From Hymenopus coronatus (lineage: Eukaryota > Arthropoda > Insecta > Mantodea > Hymenopodidae): a DNA stretch of 64,000 bases. The position numbers and the translations under genes are program-made. The notes under the pieces were generated by a model that did not search any database, was not told where the DNA came from, and saw only the letters and a program-made list of their open reading frames with translations. Below are positions 33,377 to 44,469 of this stretch, in pieces. How positions within the stretch are numbered: position 1 is the stretch's first letter; each line of letters starts with the position of its first letter. The stretch is from the NCBI GenBank assembly GCA_030762935.1, contig CM060883.1, positions 92,376,501 through 92,440,500 on the forward strand, written 5' to 3'.

Positions 33377-33999
33377 TACGAGGGTCATCCAGAAAGTGAC
33401 AGACGATATGATATAACTAACAATAACGAAAGTTATCAACACAAAACTTTATTTACAAATTTACACTGCCTTACTCTATTTTTGATCATAACTTTTCATT
33501 CTGTTAAGACATTTATTGTCACGTGGTACAGACTTTTCAATGCAGTGAGTCAAGATGTCACTGTCACATCCAAAAAGTCATGTACGGTATCCAAAGTGAA
33601 TCTCCGGTTTTTCAACTCCTCCATAACGATTGATGAACTTCTACTCCGGTCTTTATGGTACACACTGTTATGTTCTTCCTTGATTACTCGTAAATTATGC
33701 GCCATTTCCTCACTGAAGACTCGTTCATTGCATTATCACAATACACTTGCGTTATTTGCCAATAACATTTGATTGGATGAACGTTTGGTGCAATCAAAAA
33801 TAAAGAATAAGTTCTTTGGCGGTAGAAAAGCATAACATCTGCATTGAAAAACCGGTACCACGTGACAATAAATACCTTGTTAGCAATGACGAGAAATAGA
33901 GTAAGGTACTGTAACTTTGTAAATAAAGTTTTGTGTTGAAATCTTTCGTTTTTGTTTAGTTATACCAAATCGTCTGTCACTTTCTGGATGACTCCCGTA
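33377..33999. mobile_element. MITE family B, copy 1
   Basis: ~620 bp bounded by TA with long inverted termini: 'cgagggtcatccagaaagtg' on the left and its near reverse complement on the right ('actttctggatgactcccg'). The similarity extends about 90 bp inward ('gttatcaacacaaaacttta'). It has mariner-like ends, with no transposase frame. Confidence 0.85.
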
Positions 34000-34955
34000 C
34001 TTAGCCCTGTGCCATACACCCCATCAGGAAGAGTGGTTGTACACGTTAAGGGTGGACATCTCCTGGCAATGGTTGCTTCCAATACACGTAAACACCCCAT
34101 CAACTTCAAGATTATACCTCTTCTAGGGCAGGTATCATGTGAGTGTGCAAAATATATTTAAATCAAAATCGTTACATATATTCTGAGAAAATAAACTTCT
34201 CTAAAAATATTCCATGCAAGGATTGTTTGTGGAAGGGAAGTCTTATTGTCAATGGTCGTGTCCCAACCTTAGAACATGCTAAACTTAAATGTTAAGTCTG
34301 ATACGTACAAATGCTTACTTTTGTACAGTAAAACACTCACTCACGTGAGTGATATCTTTTTTTGTACCTCGTAGAGAAATTAAATAAAAAACCATAACAT
34401 TATTTCGGAAATTCATGTTTTTGGGTTCTCAAGATGCCAACACATTCTTAATAAATGAGTGTGATGTATCTTTGTATGTATTTATGCATGTAAATGTATG
34501 TGATTATATATGTATGCATGCATATATAAGGTATGGTAAAACATATTTTATAATAGCTTGAAACTTTTTTGTTTAGAACCACTAAATTTATATTTTATTC
34601 CTTGTCACTGGGCAAATATATTTATGGGTCAGATTGTAGAGTAGTGCAAGATACTTTGACATAGGATTCTTAATAAACCGCTGTCAACTTAAAACTCGAA
34701 TTTCGAACAGTAGTAACACTATGCTTTTATAGGATTACAATGTTGAGGGAGATGCAAGTTTCCGTATATACTTTATATTCTCTCTTTTGTTTGAATAATA
34801 TATTTTGCTGGCTCCTCAATATCACATTGACAAATAAAACCAACGTAATGTAGGATTAGCCTTTAGGTGACATGGAGAACGTTTCAATAACAATATGCAA
34901 GGAGTCAATTTTATACCTCAACAATAGCCTAAAATACAAACACATATTGTTATTA
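34000..34955. other. No gene seen; AT-rich unique sequence
   Basis: No coding frame or family recognised. A short TGTATGCATG-like alternating stretch lies at 34465-34530. Confidence 0.4.
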
Positions 34956-34959
34956 CTTT

Positions 34960-35660
34960 CTCTATATATACTTAGTGTGTACAGAATTGTAATGAACCCA
35001 AAAACTCAATACAGAGATTTCACAGCAAATATATGTAATACATCTTTCCATTCCCAACTATCCTTTACATGGAAAAAGTTTAGAAAAATGTTATTTTCTC
35101 AAAAATAGCAATCACGATTTTAACTAAAGCCTCGTATATATAAGATACTTACATGACAAAATAAAATGTATATGTAGAATTTTCCGGGAGTCGCCTCTGA
35201 AGAGCTCTTTATTGTGGATGAATTTTTCTGAAGTTTGCATAACTGATAAACCGTAACAGATAAACGAAACTTAACACACAAAATGTAGATGTCATAAAAA
35301 CACAGAATTTATATCATAAACATTTTTGTCGTGGAGTTGACCATTTTTTAGGCATTTCTTATTTTTGTTTCACTTTTCAAATACTTAAACTTTTCTCATA
35401 CGGGAAGCTGTCAACTCCTGACCACGCAAAGAAACGGATCTCAATTCCATAGCAACCACATTTTAGAACATTTGACTGTCGGTTTATCCTAGTGTATTCC
35501 CTTATTTCCCTTTTACTTATAAGAAACTAAGCCTTAGTAATAAGACCGTTTCTGCTAATGTTTATCTTGATTAGCATGAAACAGAAGAATAAACTTATTA
35601 ACAACAACTTGTTACAGAGATGTAGAGAAAGTCATGAGAATAGAACAAATTATTTCTTCA
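34960..35660 (+). repeat. Family A dispersed repeat, copy 8
   Basis: Landmarks 'ttctctatatatacttag', 'tcctttacatggaaaaag', 'aaatgtagatgtcat' and 'gatgtagagaaagtcatg' occur in order. Confidence 0.75.
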
Positions 35661-35959
35661 CAAATTTGCCGGGTTTTGCAGTTAGTTTACAGAATGCGCC
35701 CCTGTCTGGAGTGCTTTTGCTTCCAAGTTTAGCCACTCACAGTCTACACACAATTATCATTATCTGCTGTATACCAATAACAATTTAACGCAAACAGGTT
35801 TAACGTTAACTTTGTCGTTAGGTTCCATAGTTTCCTAAATTATATTATTTATAACTCATTTTGTATACATTTCTTTTCCATCTCTTAAAATGCATAGTAT
35901 TCCTACGTAACGGGATATTTCCGTAATTCTTCTTTTTATTTCCTTCTCATTGGAAATAT

Positions 35960-36010
35960 CATCGCATGCGGTGCCACAAGTAGTAAAAGCGGGCGTTAAA
36001 CACTAACAAA
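35960..36010 (+). repeat. SINE S1 3' fragment
   Basis: 'gcggtgccacaagtagtaaa' followed by 'gcgggcgttaaacacta' matches the end of family S1 (compare 43650, 44260 and 60450). Confidence 0.65.
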
Positions 36011-36029
36011 AATTCTCTACTTCTCTATT

Positions 36030-36780
36030 GTTAAAAATCTTATGCTTCTATTTACTTCATGCTAATCGAGATAAAATTAGCACAAATATTCGTATTACTT
36101 GCTTCCTTCTAAATAAAAGCGAAATAAGGGAGTACCATAGGATAAAGATAGTCAAAAGCTGCTTGATGTGTGACTGAAGTTCCTTTGTTTATATGGACAA
36201 GAGTTAACAAGTTTCTGTGAGAGAAAAGTTATAAGTTTTTCAAAGCTGAAACAAATAACTTAAAAAACGATCCAATCCCAAAAAATGTATATTACACAAT
36301 TCTGTGTTTTAACGAGCTCTACATTTTTTGTGTTAAGTGTTTGTCCATCTCTTACGGTTTAGAGCTTATCTGAAATTCCGTAAAATTCATTCAGAATAAA
36401 TTAATCTTCAGAGGCTATTCCCAGATAATTCAAGATATACATTGTATTTGTGAGGCTGATATCTTTAATGTATGATATTTTATTCAATACTGTTAGGGCC
36501 AATTTTGAGATACTCATAATTTTCGAAAAAAAGTTACAACTATAGGGTAGTTGGGATGGGGGGATATTCTTGAAAATCTTCGTGTCGCATCCCGGGACAA
36601 TATCAAACCTAAATACTAAGTTTGGATTTTAACAGATTTTTCGCTCTTGAGCTATACTGCCCAGAGACATACACACGGACATGTTTCTAAAAATGCTTTT
36701 TTTTGGATTCAGGGATCTCAAAATATGTATTTCCCGTAAAATTTCCGTATCGAATTTTTGGGTGCATTATATTACAATTC
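36030..36780 (-). repeat. Family A dispersed repeat, copy 9 (inverted)
   Basis: Reverse-complement landmarks: 'cttctatttacttcatgc', 'tctacattttttgtgtta', 'aaaatcttcgtgtcgcatc' and 'actaagtttggat'. Confidence 0.75.
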
Positions 36781-36829
36781 ATTATACATTATGTATATAC
36801 GACGTGTAAAGAAAATAAAAAGTGGAGAA

Positions 36830-37167
36830 CGTACTGCTCTTTCTTACTTTCACTACACGTATGAACATAGTAAGCCAAAAAGGTGTTGTATTCCATCAAA
36901 AATTCGGTTTTGAATCTTCTTCTGAAATATGAGTTTTGAGATCCCCTAAGTTAAAAAAATTAGAGAAAGTGAATGATATGGTTGTGTCGATATGCGTGTG
37001 TGTGTGTACTGCTCTTTCTTACTTTCTCTACACGTATGAACATAGTAAGCCAAAAAGGTGTTGTATTCCATCAAAAATTCGGTGTTGAATTTTCTTCTGA
37101 AATATGAGTTTTGAGATCCCCTAAGTTAAAAGAATTAGAGAAAGGGAATGATATGGTTGTGTCGATA

Positions 37168-37220
<53 letters not shown>

Positions 37221-37573
37221 ATGTGTCAGAGACACCAAAGCTCAAAAGCAGAAAGACGTTCGGTAAATACCGAATGTGGTATTTAAGTTTGGTATCTTCC
37301 AAGGATGCCAAGCGAACATTTTCAAGAAAAATCGATTATCATAAATTAGCCCTTACATGGAAAAAATTATTTTTCTCAATAATGGCTTTAATGATTTTGA
37401 TTAAAATACCGCATACTAAAGAACATATGACAAATAGAACGTATATTCTAATTTTCTGGGACCAGCCTCTGTATACATCTTCATTTTCGATGATCTTTGG
37501 ATAACTGATAAACCTTAAGAGAAAGATAAAGTTTACCTATCGTTTCATCACTCTTGTTTTTTTCCTGGCCTTG
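36830..37573 (+). repeat. Family A copy 10, left part (split by the 12.1 kb element)
   Basis: Carries 'actttcactacacgtatg', a (GT)n run (37171-37218), 'taccgcatactaaag' and 'actgataaaccttaag', then stops at the 12.1 kb insertion. A 175-bp tandem duplication (36835 and 37010 starts) is included. The copy resumes at 49690. Confidence 0.75.
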
Positions 37574-37579
37574 CAAATC
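37574..37579 (+). repeat. 6-bp target site duplication, left (CAAATC)
   Basis: Identical to 49684-49689. It lies directly outside the AGTA terminus of the long inverted repeat. Confidence 0.8.
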
Positions 37580-38139
37580 AGTAAAGGGAATAGCAGAGAA
37601 TCAGGACAAAGCATGCCGCCTCTTGTAATACAAGTTTTTAACAATATATATCAATTAAGTAAACATCTAAAGACATGTCACCAAAAGCGCCAGCCCCTCC
37701 CTCTTTGCCAAGTCAACTATCTAAATGGTTTTCATGTACCTATCGATCTAACTAGATGCCGCCCCTGCCCCCTTTGCCAAGCAACCTGTTTAATTTTTTT
37801 TTTTTTTTTTTTTTTGCCGGGCTGTCAATCAAATTTGCTTCAAAGTCAGGGTCAATTTACTATTGCCGATTTGATAATAAAAATACCCTCGAAGTCGCCA
37901 ATTTTAATTAAATTTGAAGTTATAGCAATAAGAATTATATATTATTAGGCTAGACTTAAAAGCTCTTTCCAACTACGCTAATGTCAAATGCATATAATGA
38001 ATTTAAAAAATTGTGATTAATTGCTCTATTTAAACAACGAATTACGACGTTAATTATTGACCATGGTACATAAACGACACATGAACTTATTACATTACTA
38101 AGGTTCTTCGTAAACACGTCTTTCATTTGCACTATTCCA

Positions 38140-38640
38140 TATTCAACAAACTTTACCTACAATTACGCTCATTAAAATGCCATTAACACTTAAAGACTTG
38201 AGGTTACAATAAAGCTTCATAAACCTTTTCTTATTTCTTTATCATCCCCTACCCAGGACAAGAATGAGATTCGTGATTGGTTAATTTAAGAAGTTTATTT
38301 ACAATAACACTAATTAAATTGGAAATAATGCTTACAGAATTGAATTTACAATAAATTCTAATAGACTTCTGTTATTCCTTTATCAGCCCTTATCCAGCAC
38401 AAGTATAAGATTCGGGATTCGTTAACTTAAGAAACTCTAATTACAATTACGCTAACTTAAATGGCAATAAAGTTTAAAGAATTTAATTTGCAATAAAACG
38501 CTAATAGACTTTTCTCAATCCTTGACCATTCCCTTTTCAGTACGAGTATTAAATGCACGATTAATTAATTCACTAAATTTCAATTACAAATACACCATTT
38601 ACTTTAGCTAAAATGCAAATAACAACTACATTTTCACGCC
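38140..38640. repeat. ~140-bp AT-rich tandem repeat (left arm)
   Basis: Successive units with 'aggacaagaatgagattcg' (38257), 'agcacaagtataagattcg' (38397) and 'agtacgagtattaaatgc' (38539), about 140 bases apart. Mirrored in the right arm at 48520-49230. Confidence 0.7.
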
Positions 38641-38839
38641 ATAGCCAAATGCGTGGTAGAGATTCTTCACAAAATTACATATACATAACAATTACATACT
38701 TGGATTATACCCAAAGGTATTCAAATATTATTCATATAGCTATCACAAGACTTATATGAAATGTATTTATTTAAGCAAAAATCGGTCCTAAACTAAAGAC
38801 AAGGGTTTAAAATGCTTTTCAAACACTAAACACCTTACA

Positions 38840-39420
38840 AATTCACTCAGCACTATTCTCTAATTCCAATATTGTTATAAGCTAAAACGTGAAGCTCGCA
38901 TAACATGCACATTTTCAACAAAGGATTACCATACCAAAACAGTGCATGAAATCATTTGGACAACCTAGAGCTGACTCCACAATATCCTATAATTTCAGCA
39001 CTGAAGTAAGACCAAAAACTTGAAACACTCATCACATAGCTTGATAACTGTACATAAATAAACATTTTCAAAAAGAAAAACCATACCAAAAACAACAGCC
39101 AACATTGCTTGAAATCATTTAGACAACCTGTAACAGACTCAGCAGCATTCTCTAATTTCTGCGCTGAAGTATATGCTATAGCTTGAAGCAGTCATCACAT
39201 TGTGCATAAATAAATATCTTCAAAAAGAAATACCATACAAAATCATTAGTTAACATTGTTTGAAAACACTTAGACAGCCTACAAGGTTAGCAGCAGTGAC
39301 TTAGCAGTATTCTCTAATTTCAGCACTGAAGTAAAAGTTATAACTTGGAGCACTCATCACATAACGTGACAATTGTGCATAGATATTTTCAAAAAAGAGG
39401 GAAATGTTTAGTAGTCCTTT
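38840..39420. repeat. ~135-160-bp tandem repeat (left arm)
   Basis: Four units marked by 'ctctaatt...cagcactgaagtaa' type cores near 38858, 38990, 39155 and 39315, each followed by 'acttgaagc...catcacat'. Mirrored at 47690-48300. Confidence 0.75.
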
Positions 39421-39445
39421 ATCACAATCACTATGAATAAAAACT

Positions 39446-39733
39446 ATGCATGGCTGCTCACCTCTTGGTTATCATATACGACAAGGGAAACTGAGACATA
39501 CTCTTACAACAGCGAAGCATGACCTGACCTGTTTCAAACGACGACGAATTATAGCGACAATGAAAAAACCCGCTTTGAACATAACATCCTACCCTCTCCC
39601 TTCAGAGCCATCTGTTAGAAAAAACCATCCTCACTGGCACCCTGCAGTCAACGAACACACAGATACATGCATTCCCTCCCTGAAAAACCTGTTTTATATG
39701 AGCAGCTATGCAAGCCGCAGATCTGGAATATAG
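39446..39733 (+). CDS. Unrecognised basic ORF in left arm (95 aa)
   Basis: The ATG is at 39446 and a TAG ends 'SRRSGI'. The product is Lys/Arg/His-rich in its first half ('KHDLTCFKRRRI') with no membrane segment. The right arm keeps the same frame over most of its length ('LTCFKRRMLATMKK', 'PSEPSVRKKHP') and the same stop position, but its ATG has become ACG. Shared frame and stop argue that it was coding when the arms were identical. Function unknown; the short basic make-up fits a nucleic-acid-binding protein, which is inference only. Confidence 0.4.
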   Translation: MHGCSPLGYHIRQGKLRHTLTTAKHDLTCFKRRRIIATMKKPALNITSYPLPSEPSVRKNHPHWHPAVNEHTDTCIPSLKNLFYMSSYASRRSGI

Positions 39734-39748
39734 CGTTACTTAATCGAT

Positions 39749-41220
39749 ATGACCGCTTTGAAAGCATTGTTGAAAACAGACATAAAAACCTGTGAAGACA
39801 TGGATGACTACAGGAATGAGTGTGCTGAAGAATCGCATCACTTTACATCCTTTCAAATAGAAGCTGCAATGGACGAATGCATACGATTACATGCACATAT
39901 CCTGCATACCATAATCAGACGTCTTCAAGGAATCCCAGCACCAATGACTGCGCGCCCTATGAGCGAGGTATATTGTAAGTATAACACATTCACAGCTTTC
40001 TACTATTATTAGTACTTCATCTGTATTCGAGTATCGTAATATTGACTAATACCAATACGTTTTTACATATTTAGGAATCGGAACACCAAAGAGCTTCATA
40101 AGTCAGATACTATAGATGCAATCGATATGTTTAGACCAGCACATGCAATTGAAGATCATTCAGAACCATGCAACGGTCGCACTCATGGGGTGATTTGCTC
40201 AAAGCCCTCAAGGCAGGATAGAATAACTTCGTACTTCATCTGCAACTTGACCTGCGGCGTGTTTCGCTCAAGATATGTGAGACAAAGGTAATTACATACT
40301 AAAAAATACGACAAGTAACCAGCACATCACACATTTATTTTTGAAAAAATTAATAATCTTCATTCTTCTTTTCAGAGTTCAAGATACAACCCCGGTAGCC
40401 CCAGAGCTCATAGATGCTGCTAGGACTGACGTTAGCGAGGTGGATATTTGTATCTCAGATCCTTGGAAACTATGTCCTACCCACGATTATGATGACATTA
40501 CGAATATCAATACAGCGTATTAATAATCAAGTATAATATATTGCTATTCTATCAAGAAAGAATCCAATCTTACTTTCATTGCAGTGATAGAGCTACAAGA
40601 AGGTAATAAAATGTCCTAATTTTCAATAACTTTAATGTTTCAGTTCCACAGAGATAGAAGAGAAGAGTTTCAAAAAAGCGAAAAATATTCTTTTGCTGAT
40701 CATCACAGGAAGCTGAGGTCGCTGGAAGAACGCATACGTAAAATTATTAAACGAGAGGCATACTAGAAAGATCTGGAACCCACATCAGACAAACTAAAGG
40801 TATCCATCCAATTCTACATATCGAAAACTAATATTCTGGTGTAACACTTTGTTATGAGCTACCAGTGCTTTTCAACAGCAGTGATCCTAATGAGTTTGTA
40901 CGCATATATGACATTGCGAGAGTGGGAGATAGTGTACCAGTGTCTCCCTAAATTCTGCATGTGCAAAAAGAAAGACAAAAGTGCATACATCGTGAAGATA
41001 TTGAAAATATAGTGTTATCATATCACATTATTGCATTCATGGAAAAGTAATCCATTAGACTTTTGAATACAATTCTAAATAAAGAGTGTGGGGTTCCAAA
41101 AAATGAAGATGTAAAAATACTAAAAGGATCTGGTACATATATAAGTAAACACTTCTTTAATCTAACTAATGCAAATAAAATAAATCTGAAGGAACAAGGA
41201 CATGGAGAAGGAATGTAATG
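39749..41220 (+). pseudogene. Unrecognised spliced gene in left arm, probably decayed
   Basis: The ATG at 39749 opens an acidic, His/Cys-containing exon ('CEDMDDYRNECAEESHHF') to a GAG|GTATAT donor at 39967. Second exon 40075-40287 has acceptor TTAG and donor AAAG|GTAATT and encodes 'KELHKSDTIDAIDMFRPAH'. Third exon, from 40378, has acceptor CAGAG and contains 'PELIDAARTDVSEVD'. Further short exons are likely near 40585 and 40644, and another coding block ('SSDPNEF') near 40880. The splice sites of exon 2 and the exon 2/3 phase (AG|T) are conserved in the right arm, which supports real introns. Defects here are a 1-base insertion after the exon 3 start, a lost exon 3 donor, and a phase mismatch between exons 1 and 2 in this simple model. 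I do not recognise the protein family. Confidence 0.45.
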
Positions 41221-41299
41221 AAAATGCTTTGTAAATAAGAAAGATTATGCATATATAATCTCACAAATGCTTTTATTTCATAAAAAATACAATTTTTCA

Positions 41300-42500
41300 C
41301 ATCCCATTCCTTTGTATAATAAACCTGTAAGTTATCGATTGCATGACATGCGATAAGGATTTGTAGGTAAATAACTTATTGTATAATTACACAATTTATT
41401 ATTTCAATTTCCGGCAATAGACGTCCAACACGATATAAAGGTTGCTTTTGCACTAGCAAAAACAAGAACTAAACATAGTCACAAATATCTCGAGGGCATT
41501 TCATGTTTACATGAATTCATATAGGAAATAACCTGCTTCTTCAGCTCCCAACCAACTTTACTTTTATCTCCCATCTCTCGGAATGTAAATAACGCTTTAC
41601 TCCACCCATGAAAAAAGGTTCAACAAATGCCTGCAGCTAATAAAATTTACGGTGGAAGCCTATCTTAATACAAGAGCCCGTCTATAAAAGTGGAACAAAC
41701 AGCTGTCAGATAACTATCTTTAGAGAAAGGCCTCAGTGCAGTGGTTGATCAGAATCATTAGGAATACTACGAGTTAATTCGCTAAAATAAGATACCTTTA
41801 CCAATCAAACATCCTGAAAAGACTGGTAAGTTTTTAAAGATTACACTCACCTTGTTCCTAAATGTTTTTCATGCTGCAATAGCTAAATTTATTTATAAGA
41901 ATATTTCGTTCTTTTTTTTTTCAGGAACTTTACAACGGATTCGCTAGCTTCATGAGAAAATTTTATTACATTTCTACAAAAGAGAATTTGTAGAAGTAAA
42001 TTCGATACAAGGCTTTTTTACAATGAATATATGCTTTGAGGGCAACCGAACATTATCAAAACAATTTTTAGAAAAAATTATAGTGTGCGAGTGAGTGCAT
42101 GTAAACAGCATACCTCTAAAAATGCGCATATTCGTTAAGTTATAAGCTTTGCATCATAACTATATAATTTCAATTGAAAGCGTCTCCAAATACATCGCAG
42201 ATTTTTTTTGAAATTTCTCTAAAACTAGGTGTAATGATTTTCAATAATACACATTGGCATACCAAATGAAATATAGAAATTATATATATATCGTTTGCTT
42301 TTTGCATTCCAAAAGTGACAAATGATTTGAAGCGCTTTAGTACATTAAATGTCTTTATTTCTAATGTACAACGGAATAACATGTAATGAAAACAATTCTG
42401 CTCTTGTTTAGAGTTATAAGCGTGAATTATATATATGAGAACTCATATTAATAGAAAAATAATAGTTGCAACCAATCTTCACTTATCTTTTGGAATCCTT
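41300..42500. other. Central region of the 12.1 kb element, no gene recognised
   Basis: AT-rich sequence. No frame with a recognisable motif, and no Polinton core gene motif was seen. Confidence 0.35.
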
Positions 42501-42506
42501 GCCTGG

Positions 42507-42539
42507 ACTAGTTTCGCAACGATTTCATTGCATTATCAA
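42507..42539 (-). ncRNA. Degenerate hammerhead-like core after Penelope ORF
   Basis: On the minus strand, TTGATAA, a GCAA/TTGC hairpin, then GAAACTAGTC lie at the 3' end of the Penelope frame, the same place as the intact ribozyme of the 23.8 kb element. Two core bases differ from CUGANGA and stem III is not minimal-type, so it is a relic. Confidence 0.35.
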
Positions 42540-43230
42540 CATATCCTTTTGGTCTCTTTTTTGATGTTGTTTATTTACACTGTTATGGTTACTGCTACTA
42601 GGTGGATTGTGTACTAATGCATTGCTAACTACTGGAATCAAAACAAATTTGGTAAGAGTGTCAATTGGAGGTATATCAAAATTCATTGCATGATTTCTAT
42701 ACTTTAATATAAATATTTTCTCCCAAACCATTAAATCTATGGGCCCATTTAAGTGTTTTAATAATTTAACATCTGGATTTATTTCATGATTAAATTTCCA
42801 AAAATGTTCTGCTACAGCTGATTTATCAATCTGTTTGTATTTAATATTCCTAAAGTGTTCTTTTACTCTGGTTTCCAAATGACGTTTAGTCTTACCAATA
42901 TAAACAAGGTCACAATTTAAACAGTTTAGTTGATAAATGCCAGATTTTTTATTTTTTGAAATTTCATCCTTTTTAGAAAAGCCTAACAAATTTTTTATAC
43001 TATATTTATTTTGAGGAACCAATATTATGCCATGCTCTTTGAAAATATTTGTGAATTTTTTATTTGCCCAAGGGTGATAAGTAAATTTTTTAAAAATGTA
43101 ATTATCTTTTATTTTCTTAAGCGTAGAAATATCTTTAATAGCTTTTTGATATTTAAACTTCTCAATTTTTTCATTTATAAAATCAGTATTAAAACCATTA
43201 ATTAAAGCAGTGTTAAATGAGAACTCATTT
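42525..43230 (-). pseudogene. Penelope GIY-YIG fragment, different subfamily, 5'-truncated
   Basis: An uninterrupted minus-strand frame of ~234 codons (from ~43228, after a TGA) contains 'YIFKKFTYHPWANKKF' and 'EHGIILVPQNKYSIKNLL' (linker), then 'GIYQLNCLNCDLVYIGKT', the GIY-YIG signature, with 'LETRVKEH' and 'KSAVAEHFW' following. It lacks the reverse transcriptase. The sequence is clearly different from the Penelope at 30 kb and much more AT/Lys/Asn-rich, so it is another lineage. It is inserted in the centre of the 12.1 kb element. Confidence 0.85.
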
Positions 43231-43639
43231 CAATGATGTCTGATTCATTAAAGTCAAAGTTTCAAGAGCCCAAGGAGGGCACTGATCGCCTGAAAAGATC
43301 AATTAACCTTTTTCAGAAAAATGCTAGCGGGTGTACATATATCTGAGGACAGTAAAGCTCAACAACTTCACTTTATTGATTTCAATTTTATACTATCTTA
43401 ACCTTCTCTAACCGGAAAATACGTCGTTTCATCTTCATTGGTTTACTCAAGACAATTCAAAGGCAATCGAGTGTCTATGTTCATTGCATGGCGATACATT
43501 ATAAAGAATCTGACTAAGCTGGTGATTTCCGCTAATGTTCCTGTTTATAAGGAACAATAGAATAATATTATATTTCTGGAAATATTTATCTTGAATAGCA
43601 ATGTTATGAAAAGAATGTCATGGTGGATTTTTTGGTAGT

Positions 43640-43822
43640 GTTTAACGGCCTCTTTTTTTACTTGTGGCACCGCAGGTGATGACACTGTTCCGAAATGGAA
43701 TGAAAATAGAGCATCGGTGAAATCCGATGGCAGGGGAAACTGGAGAACCCGGAGAAAAACAGCCCCTGCGCCGCTTTGTCCAACACAAATCTCACATGTG
43801 GTCACTTGGAATCAAAGCCCGG
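43640..43822 (-). repeat. SINE S1 copy
   Basis: Contains 'gtggcaccgcaggtgatgac', 'ggagaacccggagaaaa' and 'gccgctttgtccaacacaaa', as in the other S1 copies. The tRNA-like head is mostly lost. Confidence 0.75.
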
Positions 43823-44052
43823 CTATAGGTGGACTATACATATATATAGTTTGGCTACACAATTTCATTTCTAGCAGTTTATTACATTAAAAAGGATATT
43901 AAAGAGAAGGAAATGGATATCCATTTCTGTTTGATAGAACTAAACCGACAACGCACTTTTAAATTGACACACCCACAATCACTGCTTCTAATCAGATATG
44001 CAATCGATAACATAAGCAATGTTTAACATGCAGAAATATCAGAAGAAAAAAA

Positions 44053-44235
44053 ACTGTCTCTGTGGTCGAGTGGTTAGCGAGCTCACTTTTCACCTAAAGG
44101 TCTCGGGTTCGATTCACGGCTAGGACGGCGAATTTTTATTTTACCGGAATTTTTCCCTATCCCCACTGAGCCTTGAAGGTATGAATGGGCGTGTGTTTAG
44201 TAATTATAAAATTTATTAACCTAAAGTTATAAACC
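44053..44235 (+). repeat. tRNA-derived SINE, another family
   Basis: A-box 'tggtcgagtggttagcgag' and B-box 'gggttcgattcac' are well kept, but the 5' and 3' ends do not pair as an acceptor stem. The body continues with 'ttttaccggaatttttccct'. It is therefore a SINE head, not a tRNA gene. Confidence 0.65.
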
Positions 44236-44251
44236 TACAGTAATGCCAGCT

Positions 44252-44466
44252 TTTTTGTAGTGTTTACGCCCGCTTTTAGTGCTTTGGCACCGCAGGCGAT
44301 GACACTGATGATACATCAGGATGGAGCCCCGGTGGAATGAGATGGTGGGGGAAACAGGAGAACCCGGAGAAAATTCGCCCCTGCGCTGCTTTGTCAACCA
44401 CAAATCTCACATGCGGTCGCTTGAGATCGAAAGACGAATGGTGTGACCACTCGGCCACGGCGCGGC
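44252..44466 (-). repeat. SINE S1 copy with tRNA-like head
   Basis: Minus strand starts 'ggccgcgccgtggccgagtgg' in part (44447-44466). It matches S1 at 'cggtggaatgaga', 'gagaacccggagaaaatt' and 'gctttgtcaaccacaaat', and ends 'gcgggcgtaaacacta'. Confidence 0.78.
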
Positions 44467-44469
44467 CAA

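Larger units (their letters stand above)
37580..41300 (+). repeat. Left terminal inverted repeat arm (~3.7 kb)
   Basis: Pairs with 45820-49683 in reverse complement from the terminus ('gcatgccgcctcttgtaa') to about 'gcttttatttcataaaa' near 41270. It contains two tandem arrays and a gene-like region. The inner edge is approximate. Confidence 0.85.

Noticed and set aside
33482..33772. Ser/Leu-rich ORF in MITE copy 1, also seen at 58094-58351
   Set aside because: The frame is not kept across the three MITE copies (different indels), so it is a shared repeat sequence and not a gene.
40075..40287. p53- or zinc-finger-like reading of the Cys-containing exon 2 in the long inverted repeat
   Set aside because: The few cysteines do not match known spacing, and no further motif supports either family.
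44053..44125. Functional tRNA gene
   Set aside because: A and B boxes are good, but the acceptor stem does not pair and SINE body sequence follows directly.
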